Below are positions 55,099 to 63,221 of a stretch of DNA of 64,000 bases, piece by piece (positions within the stretch are counted from its first letter, which is position 1; each line of letters starts with the position of its first letter). Under the pieces are notes generated by a model. It did no database searches. It was not told the origin of the DNA and saw nothing but the letters and a program-made list of their open reading frames with translations. The translations under genes and the position numbers were made by a program. Source of the DNA: CAYRCU01 sp964422865 (lineage in GTDB: Bacteria; Patescibacteriota; Microgenomatia; UBA8517). Location of the stretch: NCBI GenBank assembly GCA_964422865.1, contig CAYRCU010000001.1, positions 1 to 64,000 of the forward strand. The letters are read 5' to 3'.

Positions 55099-57261
55099 AT
55101 GGACGATCAAAATCAGCCGAGGATTATACTGGAAACCCCCAAAGAGGAGGGGCCTTTTTTGCCGAAATATACGATAAATTTAACAAAGCAGGCAAAAGAG
55201 GGAAATCTTGACCCGGTTATTGGAAGAAATACGGAAATCAGACGCATAATGCAAATTCTTTCAAGGCGGACAAAGAATAATCCCGTGCTTATCGGAGACC
55301 CCGGTGTCGGGAAAACCGCTCTTGCCGAAGGGCTTGCTCAAAGAATTGCTGACGGAGATGTCCCTGTTTCTTTGAAAGACAAAGATCTTTTGATTCTTGA
55401 TATGTCCTTGCTTTTGGCGGGCTCTAAGTTCAGGGGAGAATTTGAAGAAAGATTGAAGGGTGTTATTAAAGAAATAGAACAGGGTGAGGGGAAATATATT
55501 ATGTTTATTGATGAGTTACACACGATTGTGGGTGCAGGATCCAGCGAGGGAGCTGTTGATGCCTCCAACATGCTTAAGCCTGCCCTCGCCAAAGGAACCT
55601 TAAGAGTCATTGGAGCTACAACGATAGATGAATACAGAAAATATATTGAAAAAGATGCTGCTTTAGAGAGAAGATTCCAGCCTGTTTTTATATATGAGCC
55701 TTCGATGGAAGACGCTATAGCGATTCTTCGAGGGATTCGAGAGAAATATGAGCTACATCACGGTGTCAAAATAACCGATGATGCTTTAATTACTGCGGTA
55801 AAGCTTTCAGACAGATATATTACAGACAGATTCCTGCCGGACAAGGCAATTGACCTTATAGATGAGGCCATGTCATCACTGAGGATTGAAACCGAATCTT
55901 CACCTGCGAAGCTTGATCTTAAAAAAAGAAAGGTAACCCAGCTTGAAATCGAGCTTGCGGGATTAAAAAGAGAAAAAGGGAAAGTCGTGGAGGAGAGAAA
56001 AAATGAGATTAAAACAAAAATTGATAATCTTAAAAAGGAAGTGGCCGGTCTTGAAAAGGAATGGGGAAAACAAAAAGAAATTCTTAAAAAACTTAATGAA
56101 AACAGAAAAAAAATAGATGAAGCAAAAATTGAACTGGAAAAGGCTGAACGTGATTTTGATCTTGAAAAGGCAGCTGAAATAAAATACGGTAAACTTCCCG
56201 AGCTTAATAAAAAAATTGATAAATTAAAAAAGGAATGGAGCAAGATCCCGGATGAGAAACGGCTTTTGAGGGACGGCGTGACTGATGAAGATGTTGCGGA
56301 AGTCGTATCAAAGTGGACAAATATTCCTGTAAGTAAAATTCTTTCTTCAGAAAAAGAAAAGCTAATCAACCTTGAAAAGGAACTTGAAAAAAGAATTGTT
56401 GGCCAGGACAGGGCTCTCAGGGAAATATCTAAAGCTATAAGAAGAAACAGGACCGGTCTTTCTGAAGGCAGAGGTCCTATTGGAACGTTTCTTTTTTTGG
56501 GCCCAACGGGTGTTGGAAAGACCGAAACCGCAAAGGCTTTAGCGGCAACTCTTATGGGCAAGGAAGATGCAATTATTAGACTTGATATGAGTGAATATCA
56601 GGAGGAACATGCTGTGGCAAGATTGATTGGTGCTCCGCCGGGATACGTGGGTTATGAGGAGGGTGGATATCTTACGGAAGCTGTTAGGAGAGGATCATAC
56701 AGCGTGGTTTTACTGGATGAAATTGAAAAAGCGCATCCCAATATCTTTAACGTACTTTTGCAGGTGTTTGATGACGGGAGATTGACGGACGGAAAAGGAA
56801 GGATTGTTAACTTTAAAAATACAATAATTATTATGACTTCTAACCTGGGTAGCGAGATTATCCGCAGGAAGGCCGGGGTGATAGATGAAGAGCTTGATCA
56901 AAACATCGAAAGACTTCTTCACCAGACATTTAAGCCGGAGTTTTTAAACAGGATTGATGCCACAGTTGTCTACAAACCCTTAACACCAAGTGTTTTAAAG
57001 AAAATTGTAGATATCCAAATTGAAGAATTGAGAAAAAGACTTTCAGAACAAGAGATTGCCATATCTTTTGATGAAAAAGCAAAAGAGTATCTTGTAAAAA
57101 ACGGGTATGATCCTGTTTTTGGTGCAAGGCCTTTAAAAAGACTGATTAACGATCAAATATTAGATGAAATCTCTCTCCGGATCCTTGAAGAGAAAATCGA
57201 AAAGGGTGACAGTATACTTGTGAAAGTGGACGAAAAAGGAAAACTTTCTATAAGAACGTAA
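55099..57261 (+). CDS. clpB: ClpB-type AAA+ disaggregase lacking the N-domain
   Basis: 720 residues with two AAA+ modules: NBD1 Walker [14 protein letters not shown] and Walker [13 protein letters not shown], a long coiled-coil M-domain (about 272-395), and NBD2 Walker [14 protein letters not shown] with [25 protein letters not shown]. The full-size M-domain and absence of a ClpP-binding IGF loop favour ClpB over ClpC. The N-terminal repeat domain is missing; only about 30 residues precede NBD1. A TTGACA (55062-55067) upstream is its likely -35. Rescues aggregated proteins with DnaK. Confidence 0.88.
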   Translation: MDDQNQPRIILETPKEEGPFLPKYTINLTKQAKEGNLDPVIGRNTEIRRIMQILSRRTKNNPVLIGDPGVGKTALAEGLAQRIADGDVPVSLKDKDLLILDMSLLLAGSKFRGEFEERLKGVIKEIEQGEGKYIMFIDELHTIVGAGSSEGAVDASNMLKPALAKGTLRVIGATTIDEYRKYIEKDAALERRFQPVFIYEPSMEDAIAILRGIREKYELHHGVKITDDALITAVKLSDRYITDRFLPDKAIDLIDEAMSSLRIETESSPAKLDLKKRKVTQLEIELAGLKREKGKVVEERKNEIKTKIDNLKKEVAGLEKEWGKQKEILKKLNENRKKIDEAKIELEKAERDFDLEKAAEIKYGKLPELNKKIDKLKKEWSKIPDEKRLLRDGVTDEDVAEVVSKWTNIPVSKILSSEKEKLINLEKELEKRIVGQDRALREISKAIRRNRTGLSEGRGPIGTFLFLGPTGVGKTETAKALAATLMGKEDAIIRLDMSEYQEEHAVARLIGAPPGYVGYEEGGYLTEAVRRGSYSVVLLDEIEKAHPNIFNVLLQVFDDGRLTDGKGRIVNFKNTIIIMTSNLGSEIIRRKAGVIDEELDQNIERLLHQTFKPEFLNRIDATVVYKPLTPSVLKKIVDIQIEELRKRLSEQEIAISFDEKAKEYLVKNGYDPVFGARPLKRLINDQILDEISLRILEEKIEKGDSILVKVDEKGKLSIRT

Positions 57262-57280
57262 TTTGTGCTTAATTAATAAT

Positions 57281-57604
57281 ATGCAAAACAGTATTTTTGT
57301 TCTTCTGCTGGCAGGTGCTGCGGGTGGATTGGTTAGGGGTGTTGTGGGCTTTTTAAAGCACCAGTTTGCTTACAAAAATGTGGGGTTTAAGTTTTGGTAC
57401 ATTACGACTATTATGGTGCTTTCCGCTTTGGTTGGACTTACTGTTACTTGGGCTGTTGTTTCTTCTGGTCTTGAAATTGTTGCCCTCACGCAAATCAATC
57501 CGGCGATTGCATTTATTGTGGGATATGCCGGAGGAGATTTAATTGAAAATATTTATAAAATTCTTGTCGGCAAAACCACTCTTTACTCTCTCCCCAAGAA
57601 GTAG
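57281..57604 (+). CDS. Small three-TM membrane protein
   Basis: 107 residues from the ATG at 57281 (MQNSIFVLLLAGAAGGLVRG); the open frame begins with TTG at 57263. Three hydrophobic segments (about 4-22, 42-64 and 75-95) with a GYAGGDLIENIYKIL ending that resembles holin-like or small DUF membrane proteins. It follows clpB by 20 bp in the same direction. No function assignable. Confidence 0.55.
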   Translation: MQNSIFVLLLAGAAGGLVRGVVGFLKHQFAYKNVGFKFWYITTIMVLSALVGLTVTWAVVSSGLEIVALTQINPAIAFIVGYAGGDLIENIYKILVGKTTLYSLPKK

Positions 57605-57620
57605 ATGATTTGCGTGCGCT

Positions 57621-58562
57621 TTATTTAGAAAGGTCTTGAATAACTTTTTTAGCTACATCCCATTGGTTGGGAAAATTGAAGTGATCTTTTAGCTTCCCTT
57701 GCTTTACCCATTTAACCTTTCTGATTTCCTTGGTATCTGGTTTTAAATCATTCCTTTCACCCGTAAATTTAACTAAGAAAAAGCTTTCCCGTTGTCCTTT
57801 GTATGTTTTATTATTGTCTTTTAGCCTTTTTGCGACAACAAAATCCGGCCAATTATATTTCGAAGTGTATTTGCTTCTTTTGACTATTTTAAATTTTCTT
57901 GTACCCAGTTCTTCGCTCAACTCTCTTAATAGAGCATTCTCTGCGGTTTCATTCTTCTCAATACCTCCGCCCGGAAAATTCCAATCGTTTTCACCATAAC
58001 TTTCGAGCTGAACTATCAAAAAATTGCTATTCTTATCCGTAATAATTCCTGTAGATTTTCGCCTATATCCAAGACTGCCATTTTTTATTAAATAGTTAGT
58101 ATAAGCATTTTGAACTGCCTGGGTAAAAGGTGTTTCTCTTGAAATCAAATTCTCATCAATCTTGTGTTTTTTGGCATAAAGACGAATTGCGTCCCCAAAC
58201 CAGCTGCCATTTTTTATTTCATCTGAAACACTTTTAGGAAGATGGATTTCAATTCCCTTTCCCATGTACTCGTTATCACTTCGATCAACTAAACAGGCAA
58301 AAGCAATAAGATGATATCCTTTCCCGTAATCATGAAGCCCACCTTCCAATCCAAACCAGAAATCGGCATTAGACTCTACTTTTTTGGCATTTTTTGCACG
58401 ATTCTTGGCACCTTTTAAAATAATATTTTTATTTAAGGGTTGAGTTGTAATTTCTGAATCAACCTTTACACCAGTTACTTCTGGCTCTAAATGTAATTCC
58501 TTTAGAGCATTTTTGAGAATACTAATCTTGTCAGTACTTCTAGAACCAAGTACGACTTTCAT
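57621..58562 (-). CDS. YjjX-type NTPase fused to a NUDIX hydrolase
   Basis: 313 residues from the ATG at 58562 (MKVVLGSRSTDKISILKNAL). Residues 1-165 are a YjjX/DUF84 inosine/xanthosine triphosphatase: VVLGSRSTDKISILKNAL, GAKNRAKNA and ADFWFGLEGGLHDYG. Residues 175-313 are a NUDIX domain with the full box GGGIEKNETAENALLRELSEELG. Both families clean damaged nucleotides, so the fusion makes a two-function sanitising enzyme. The YjjX C-terminus (RRKSTGIITDKNSNF) runs directly into the NUDIX strand. A HAM1 protein and a NUDIX remnant lie within 3 kb. Confidence 0.88.
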   Translation of the reverse strand: MKVVLGSRSTDKISILKNALKELHLEPEVTGVKVDSEITTQPLNKNIILKGAKNRAKNAKKVESNADFWFGLEGGLHDYGKGYHLIAFACLVDRSDNEYMGKGIEIHLPKSVSDEIKNGSWFGDAIRLYAKKHKIDENLISRETPFTQAVQNAYTNYLIKNGSLGYRRKSTGIITDKNSNFLIVQLESYGENDWNFPGGGIEKNETAENALLRELSEELGTRKFKIVKRSKYTSKYNWPDFVVAKRLKDNNKTYKGQRESFFLVKFTGERNDLKPDTKEIRKVKWVKQGKLKDHFNFPNQWDVAKKVIQDLSK

Positions 58563-58598
58563 AAGCACATGTTAACACGAAATTAGTGGCAAATATGG

Positions 58599-58604
58599 TA
58601 TAAT
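58599..58604 (+). promoter_or_regulatory. Extended -10 promoter of the racemase leader
   Basis: TGG-TATAAT: a TATAAT box preceded by TGn. A TTAACA at 58572-58577 is too far for a good -35, so this is an extended -10 promoter. The predicted start, near 58611, coincides with the ATG of a 22-codon leader frame. Confidence 0.6.
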
Positions 58605-58610
58605 TTAGCC

Positions 58611-58727
58611 ATGAAGAAATCGAGATTGGGTACAAGCTATTGCTACAACAAACCTCTCAGGGAGGCTTTGTTGTTGTGAGTTAACGGCCAAGAAGCAATA
58701 GCAAACCTCCCATTGGGAGGTTTTTTT
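58611..58727 (+). promoter_or_regulatory. Attenuator-like leader RNA with intrinsic terminator
   Basis: The leader folds into: outer stem GCTATTGCT (58636-58644) with AGCAATAGC (58694-58702); inside it, hairpin ACAACAAACCTC (58645-58656) with GAGGCTTTGTTGT (58662-58674); then the terminator AACCTCCC-ATT-GGGAGGTT plus T7 (58704-58727). GGGAGG at 58660-58665 can pair instead with CCTCCC at 58706-58711, giving an antiterminator. A 22-codon frame, ATG 58611 to TGA 58679 (MKKSRLGTSYCYNKPLREAL and two Leu), overlaps the first stems. The racemase starts 14 bp later. Confidence 0.75.
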
Positions 58728-58741
58728 GATGGGAGAAACTT

Positions 58742-59434
58742 ATGAAAAAAGTAGGAATAATAGGTGGATTAGGACCGGAAACAACCACCAAATTTTATAT
58801 GGAGGTAGTGTTTGCGTGCTCAAAAATAGCTGGAAAGCGCCCAAATATCATCATCTCGAGTGTTGGGCTGCCGCTTGACGTTGAAGAAGAAATCATTGTG
58901 AATGCGAAAAATAAAGAAAAACTGCTGCCTTTTCTTGTCGACTCTGCTCAACAACTAGAGAAGGCAGAAGTTGATTTTATAGTCATTCCCTGCAACACCG
59001 TTCATGTTTTTATCGATGAGATAAGAAAGGTAATTAGTATTCCTGTTTTAAGCATTATTGAGGAGACTTCTGATTTTTTGAAATCAAAAGATGTAAAAAG
59101 AACAGGACTTTTGGGAACTCAGATGACCATTAAAGAGAAGTTGTTTGATAAAAAATTAAGCGAGAACAAAATTGAAATAGTTACTCCGAGCAAATCTGGC
59201 CAGTTAGAAATGGGGCTAATAATAAATCGTCTGGTTAAAACCTCATGCAACAAAATGGATAAAAAAGAATTGCTAAAAATAATCAATGGGCTTGTCGCTA
59301 AAAACATCGACTGTGTTCTTCTGGCGTGTACCGATCTACAGCTTCTCGTTAGAAATCATAACAAAGTAAGGATTTTTGATACACTTGATATTCTCACAAA
59401 AGCAACCGTACGAGAAATAATTGATACCGCTTAA
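58742..59434 (+). CDS. Aspartate/glutamate racemase family protein
   Basis: 230 residues, two-domain Asp/Glu racemase fold. GIIGGLGPETTTKFYMEVV is the N-terminal signature, the first catalytic Cys is in VIPCNTVHVF and the second in CVLLACTDLQLL; the usual ACTE is ACTD here. Cofactor-independent racemisation by the two Cys is the family chemistry. D-amino acids would serve peptidoglycan. GGGAGAAA before ATG provides the ribosome site, right after the leader terminator. Confidence 0.85.
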   Translation: MKKVGIIGGLGPETTTKFYMEVVFACSKIAGKRPNIIISSVGLPLDVEEEIIVNAKNKEKLLPFLVDSAQQLEKAEVDFIVIPCNTVHVFIDEIRKVISIPVLSIIEETSDFLKSKDVKRTGLLGTQMTIKEKLFDKKLSENKIEIVTPSKSGQLEMGLIINRLVKTSCNKMDKKELLKIINGLVAKNIDCVLLACTDLQLLVRNHNKVRIFDTLDILTKATVREIIDTA

Positions 59435-60042
59435 GAAACGTCTGTAATTTTCTTAGCTAAAACTACTTGATGTCTTTCTCCACCACTTATATCAATTTCC
59501 TTTTCAAGAATTTTAAATCCGGTGTTTCTGATAATCTCCAGATTTTTATCTGCTCCCCAATGGCTCCAAAACATTTCGGCTCCGTAAAAATTATCTTCTG
59601 TTCCTTCCCATTCTTTTGCTCCCATTGTTGCTAAAATCAAACCACCTTTCGGTAAAAATGAATTGAAAGTATTAAATAATTTTCTATGAAGCTTGCGGTT
59701 GACGTGAAAGATTGCATAAAAAGACACAATAGCGTCAACTTGATATTCTTCGTCTTTCAATTCAGACATATTCTTTACTTCAAATTTTTGATTGGGAAAG
59801 TTTCTTTTGGCAAGTCTTATTTGTTTTTCTGAAATATCAAGACCAATTATTTTATGTCCCCTGTTAATAAAATACTCATCTATTGGTTTTCCGGCACCAC
59901 AACCAATGTCTAGAATCGTGGATTTTTTTTTAAGTAAATCATTCAGTTTACTTAAATATTTCTGGTTTTTGAATTGGTCACGACTACTCAAGTAAACATC
60001 TGCAATATTGTCATATCCTTTGCGTACTAATTTGTTAGCCAT
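59431..60042 (-). CDS. Class I SAM-dependent methyltransferase
   Basis: 203 residues, Methyltransf_11/25-like. Motif I is ILDIGCGAGKPIDEYF, motif II IIGLDISEKQIRLAKRNF, motif IV VDAIVSFYAIFHVNRKLH, and post-motif GGLILATMGAKEWEG. Small-molecule type by length. Overlaps the convergent racemase gene by 4 bp. Substrate unknown. Confidence 0.85.
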   Translation of the reverse strand: MANKLVRKGYDNIADVYLSSRDQFKNQKYLSKLNDLLKKKSTILDIGCGAGKPIDEYFINRGHKIIGLDISEKQIRLAKRNFPNQKFEVKNMSELKDEEYQVDAIVSFYAIFHVNRKLHRKLFNTFNSFLPKGGLILATMGAKEWEGTEDNFYGAEMFWSHWGADKNLEIIRNTGFKILEKEIDISGGERHQVVLAKKITDVS

Positions 60043-60111
60043 TGGGATATTATATCAGTATAATTTGTAGTGTATTCACAAAAGACGGAGAAGATTTATT
60101 GAGAAAAGAAG

Positions 60112-60687
60112 ATGAAACAAATAATTTTCGCTACTGGCAACAAATATAAATTTGAAGTGGCTCAAAAAGTGTTGGAAAGAACCAATATTGAACTAGTTCA
60201 ACATAAAATTGAAACTCCTGAGATTCAGAGTGCTGATGTGGAGGAGATATCTTCTTTCTCAGCCAAATGGGCGGCTGCAGAACTGGGAAAACCAGTTGCT
60301 CTAACTGATGCTGGTTATTATATCGATGCCTTAAACGGCTTCCCCGGGCCTTTTATAAAATATATTAATCAATGGTTATCTTCAGAAGATTTACTTATGC
60401 TTATGAAAGGCAAGAAAAACAGAAGGGTGATAGTAAAGGCGTGTCTTGCATACTGCGAACCAGAAAAAGAGCCCGTTACATTTCCAAGTGAGGTAGTTGG
60501 GACCATTGCTCGAAAGGCGACAAAGACACAAAAGAAAGGCTCGACTTCTATAAACGAAATATTTATTCCTCGAGGGTATAGTAAAGTTGAAACCGAAATT
60601 CCAAGAGAAGAAATGATCAAGTTTTGGGCAGGTGTTGAAACCTATTGGGAAAAGTTAGCAGATTACCTTGAAAAAACTGAGGTATAA
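60112..60687 (+). CDS. HAM1/RdgB-type non-canonical NTP pyrophosphatase
   Basis: 191 residues. IIFATGNKYKFEVAQKVL is the HAM1 N-terminal signature (SxxxxKxxE equivalent), followed by ETPEIQSADVEEISSFSAKWAAAE, VALTDAGYYIDALNGFPGPFIKY (metal site, with DAGYYIDAL for the usual DDSGLEVDAL) and SINEIFIPRGYSKV. Hydrolyses ITP/XTP. Followed at 6 bp by a NUDIX fragment. Part of a nucleotide-cleaning cluster with the YjjX-NUDIX fusion. Confidence 0.88.
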   Translation: MKQIIFATGNKYKFEVAQKVLERTNIELVQHKIETPEIQSADVEEISSFSAKWAAAELGKPVALTDAGYYIDALNGFPGPFIKYINQWLSSEDLLMLMKGKKNRRVIVKACLAYCEPEKEPVTFPSEVVGTIARKATKTQKKGSTSINEIFIPRGYSKVETEIPREEMIKFWAGVETYWEKLADYLEKTEV

Positions 60688-60693
60688 TTACAC

Positions 60694-60906
60694 ATGACAT
60701 ATAAATATCAAATCCGAGTTCGGCTGATAGTCCCCCACAATAATAAACTACTTTTGGAACATGTTGTGGATGAAGATTTTTATTTTTATCCAGGCGGGCG
60801 GGTGGGAGGGGAAAACCTTTATCCGGTGACACTAACAGAAAAGTTGGCTTCTGACTTTCATGAAGGATTCCCAAATCAGGGCGAGTATTTGGGAGCAATC
60901 AAGTAA
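60694..60906 (+). pseudogene. Truncated NUDIX hydrolase
   Basis: 70 residues: the N-terminal strands of a NUDIX domain (YKYQIRVRLIVPHNNKLLLEHV...DFYFYPGGRVGGEN) stop just where the NUDIX box should begin. After GGRVGGEN the sequence does not continue as an expected box (no REUxEExGU) and ends. Probably a decayed or recombined gene; it cannot be a working NUDIX enzyme. Confidence 0.65.
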
Positions 60907-61005
60907 CGGAGTGAGCTAATCCCCAGTGCCCCATAAGCTTTAGTAAATACATCTACTGATCCGCGAACATTAAATTTCCATTTAATTGATGTAGTGTACC
61001 ATAAT

Positions 61006-61857
61006 ATGTGTATGGATGTTCAGAGGGAATTTGAAAAACTAAATATAGCACCTGATCCGTTGAAAGATCAGTTTTTCTTGATGGATGAGGAGATTATTAA
61101 GAAGGTTGCCGGTTTTGCGGATTTAGATAAAAACGATGTTGTTTTGGAGATTGGTGCGGGGATTGGGAATTTAACACGGGAGATTGCAAGAGAAGCCGGC
61201 AGAGTAATTGCTTTCGAGATTGATGAGCAATTTAAGCCGTTTCTTTTGAAACTTCCTAAAAATGTTGAGGTTCACTATAAAAGTGCCTGGGATTACGTAC
61301 AGCTTCGTGGAAAGTTTAAAAAGAAAAAAGAATATAATAAAGTTGTTTCGAACTTGCCCTATTCTTTTGTAGAACCTTTCTTACATAATTTAACCTTTCT
61401 TGAATACGATAAAGTTATTCTTCTTGTGCCGACAAAGTTTTTAAAAAAGATTGATGGACATGATGTTTTTGGCTCATTTTTTAAAACAAAGGTTTTGCTT
61501 AAAGTTCCAAAGGAAAAATTCTATCCAGTTCCAAAAACCAATTCTGTGGTTATTGATTTAATCAAACTTCCCGATCCCATTGAAACAAGAAATCCGGGCT
61601 TATTCCTGCGCCAATATATGTACCAACATGAACAACAATTGGTTAAAAACTCACTTATGGAGGGAATAATTAAATATGCAAGATTGGTCAGTTCAAAGAA
61701 AATGACTAAGAATGAAGCGAGAGAGAAAGTCGAGAAAAGTGGAATTAACAAGAATTTACTTGAAAAACATCCCAATAATCCGGAAATTTATGCGTTGGTA
61801 GAAATGAAATTTCATGGTCTAGATTCAGAGTTCTGCAAGAAAAGTGATAAAATCTAG
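61006..61857 (+). CDS. rRNA adenine dimethyltransferase (KsgA/RsmA-like)
   Basis: About 283 residues; ATG at 61006 chosen, a GTG lies 12 bp upstream. LKDQFFLMDEEIIKKVAGFA replaces the usual GQNFL-type start, motif I is VVLEIGAGIGNLTREIA, motif II VIAFEIDEQFKPFL, and the catalytic NLPY motif is in VVSNLPYSFVEPFLHN. The C-terminal helical domain is short. The N-terminal wording LKDQFFLMD is close to archaeal Dim1/KsgA forms. It should dimethylate the 3' end of 16S rRNA. Confidence 0.85.
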   Translation: MCMDVQREFEKLNIAPDPLKDQFFLMDEEIIKKVAGFADLDKNDVVLEIGAGIGNLTREIAREAGRVIAFEIDEQFKPFLLKLPKNVEVHYKSAWDYVQLRGKFKKKKEYNKVVSNLPYSFVEPFLHNLTFLEYDKVILLVPTKFLKKIDGHDVFGSFFKTKVLLKVPKEKFYPVPKTNSVVIDLIKLPDPIETRNPGLFLRQYMYQHEQQLVKNSLMEGIIKYARLVSSKKMTKNEAREKVEKSGINKNLLEKHPNNPEIYALVEMKFHGLDSEFCKKSDKI

Positions 61858-61917
61858 CTAATTATACTAAAGTTTACTGAACTAAATAGATTTGTATGAA
61901 ATCCAAAAAGAAAAATA

Positions 61918-63144
61918 ATGAAGCTATTAGAACTTGAACGAAGAGTGGATGAACTGCTCACCAGAGGAGTGGTTGATGTTATTGATAGAGAGCACTTGCG
62001 CGACAGAATGCTTTCTGGAGATACTTTAAGAGTCAAATTTGGCATTGATCCAACAGGTCCAGATATTCATATTGGGAGAGGTTCCACAATTAAAAAACTC
62101 AGGGAATTTCAAGAATTAGGACATCAAATAGTTTTAATAATCGGTGATGCTACTGCTCAAATTGGTGACTCCTCAGATAAGGATAGTGCCAGAACGATGT
62201 TAACTTCGGAAGAAATCTCTGCAAATGAAACTAAGTATTTAGAACAGATTGGAGAAATTATTGACATACAAAATACAGAGATTCATCACAATAGCGAGTG
62301 GATTGATCGTCTTACTCCCAAAGACTGGGTTCAGCTAGCAAGCCTTTTTACTCTTCAACAAATCGTCCAAAGAGATAATTTCGCTCGCAGGATAAAAAAA
62401 GAAATTCCCGTAGGTTTTCATGAGGGATTATATTGTCTGCTCCAGGGATGGGATTCCGTTAATATCCGAGCAGATGTTGAAATCGGCGGGACTGATCAGT
62501 TATTTAATCTTTTAGCAGGAAGAAAGATCCAAGGTCATTTCGATCAAGAACCGCAAGATATTATGATACTACAACTTCTTGCTGGAACAGATGGCAGGAA
62601 GATGAGCACCAGCTGGGGCAATGTTATCTTAGTTAATGAGTCACCTGAGGAGAAATATGGGAAAGTAATGAGAATAGCTGATCATCTTATACCAGTCTAT
62701 CTTGAAAGTGCGACTCTTGTGTCTTTACAAAGGGTTCAAGAGATAAAAACCTCACTTGAAGAAGGTGAGGGAAATCCAATGGATTACAAAAAGGAGTTAG
62801 CTTATGAAATAGTCAAATTTTATGATGGAGAAGAATCCGCCCGATATGCTCAGGCACATTTTGAAAGAGTTGTTCAGCGTCAAGAATCCCCTGGAGAGAT
62901 AATGACCATAGATGTTTCTCCAAATATCAGCGTATCGGAACTTTTTGACATTTTGAAAAGAACTAATTTTGTAAGAAGTAAAGCAGACGCTAAACGACTT
63001 ATGGAACAAGGGGCAATTAAAATTGAGGATAAAGAATTCAGAGTTGACGATTTGAAGTCCAAGATTGAAATACCAACTACATCAAATGGCATAATTGTGA
63101 AGGTCGGAAAGAGAAGATTCCTGTGCTTAACAAGAAAAAAGTAA
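61918..63144 (+). CDS. tyrS: Tyrosyl-tRNA synthetase
   Basis: 408 residues, class I. KFGIDPTGPDIHIGRGSTIKK holds the HIGH-type motif (HIGR), IGDATAQIGDSSDK follows, the KMSKS motif is DGRKMSTSWGN, and ADVEIGGTDQLFNLLAGRKI is the tyrosine and dimer region. The C-terminal S4-like domain (SEADAKRLMEQGAIKIEDKEF form) completes the protein. Resembles the TyrZ-like branch. It stands 60 bp after the KsgA gene. Confidence 0.94.
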   Translation: MKLLELERRVDELLTRGVVDVIDREHLRDRMLSGDTLRVKFGIDPTGPDIHIGRGSTIKKLREFQELGHQIVLIIGDATAQIGDSSDKDSARTMLTSEEISANETKYLEQIGEIIDIQNTEIHHNSEWIDRLTPKDWVQLASLFTLQQIVQRDNFARRIKKEIPVGFHEGLYCLLQGWDSVNIRADVEIGGTDQLFNLLAGRKIQGHFDQEPQDIMILQLLAGTDGRKMSTSWGNVILVNESPEEKYGKVMRIADHLIPVYLESATLVSLQRVQEIKTSLEEGEGNPMDYKKELAYEIVKFYDGEESARYAQAHFERVVQRQESPGEIMTIDVSPNISVSELFDILKRTNFVRSKADAKRLMEQGAIKIEDKEFRVDDLKSKIEIPTTSNGIIVKVGKRRFLCLTRKK

Positions 63145-63221
63145 TATTAACAGTGATTTATGCTCAGCGTTGCCAAACTATCTTTTAATGACTGAGTTTT
63201 GAAAAAATAGTTTTATTTAGA

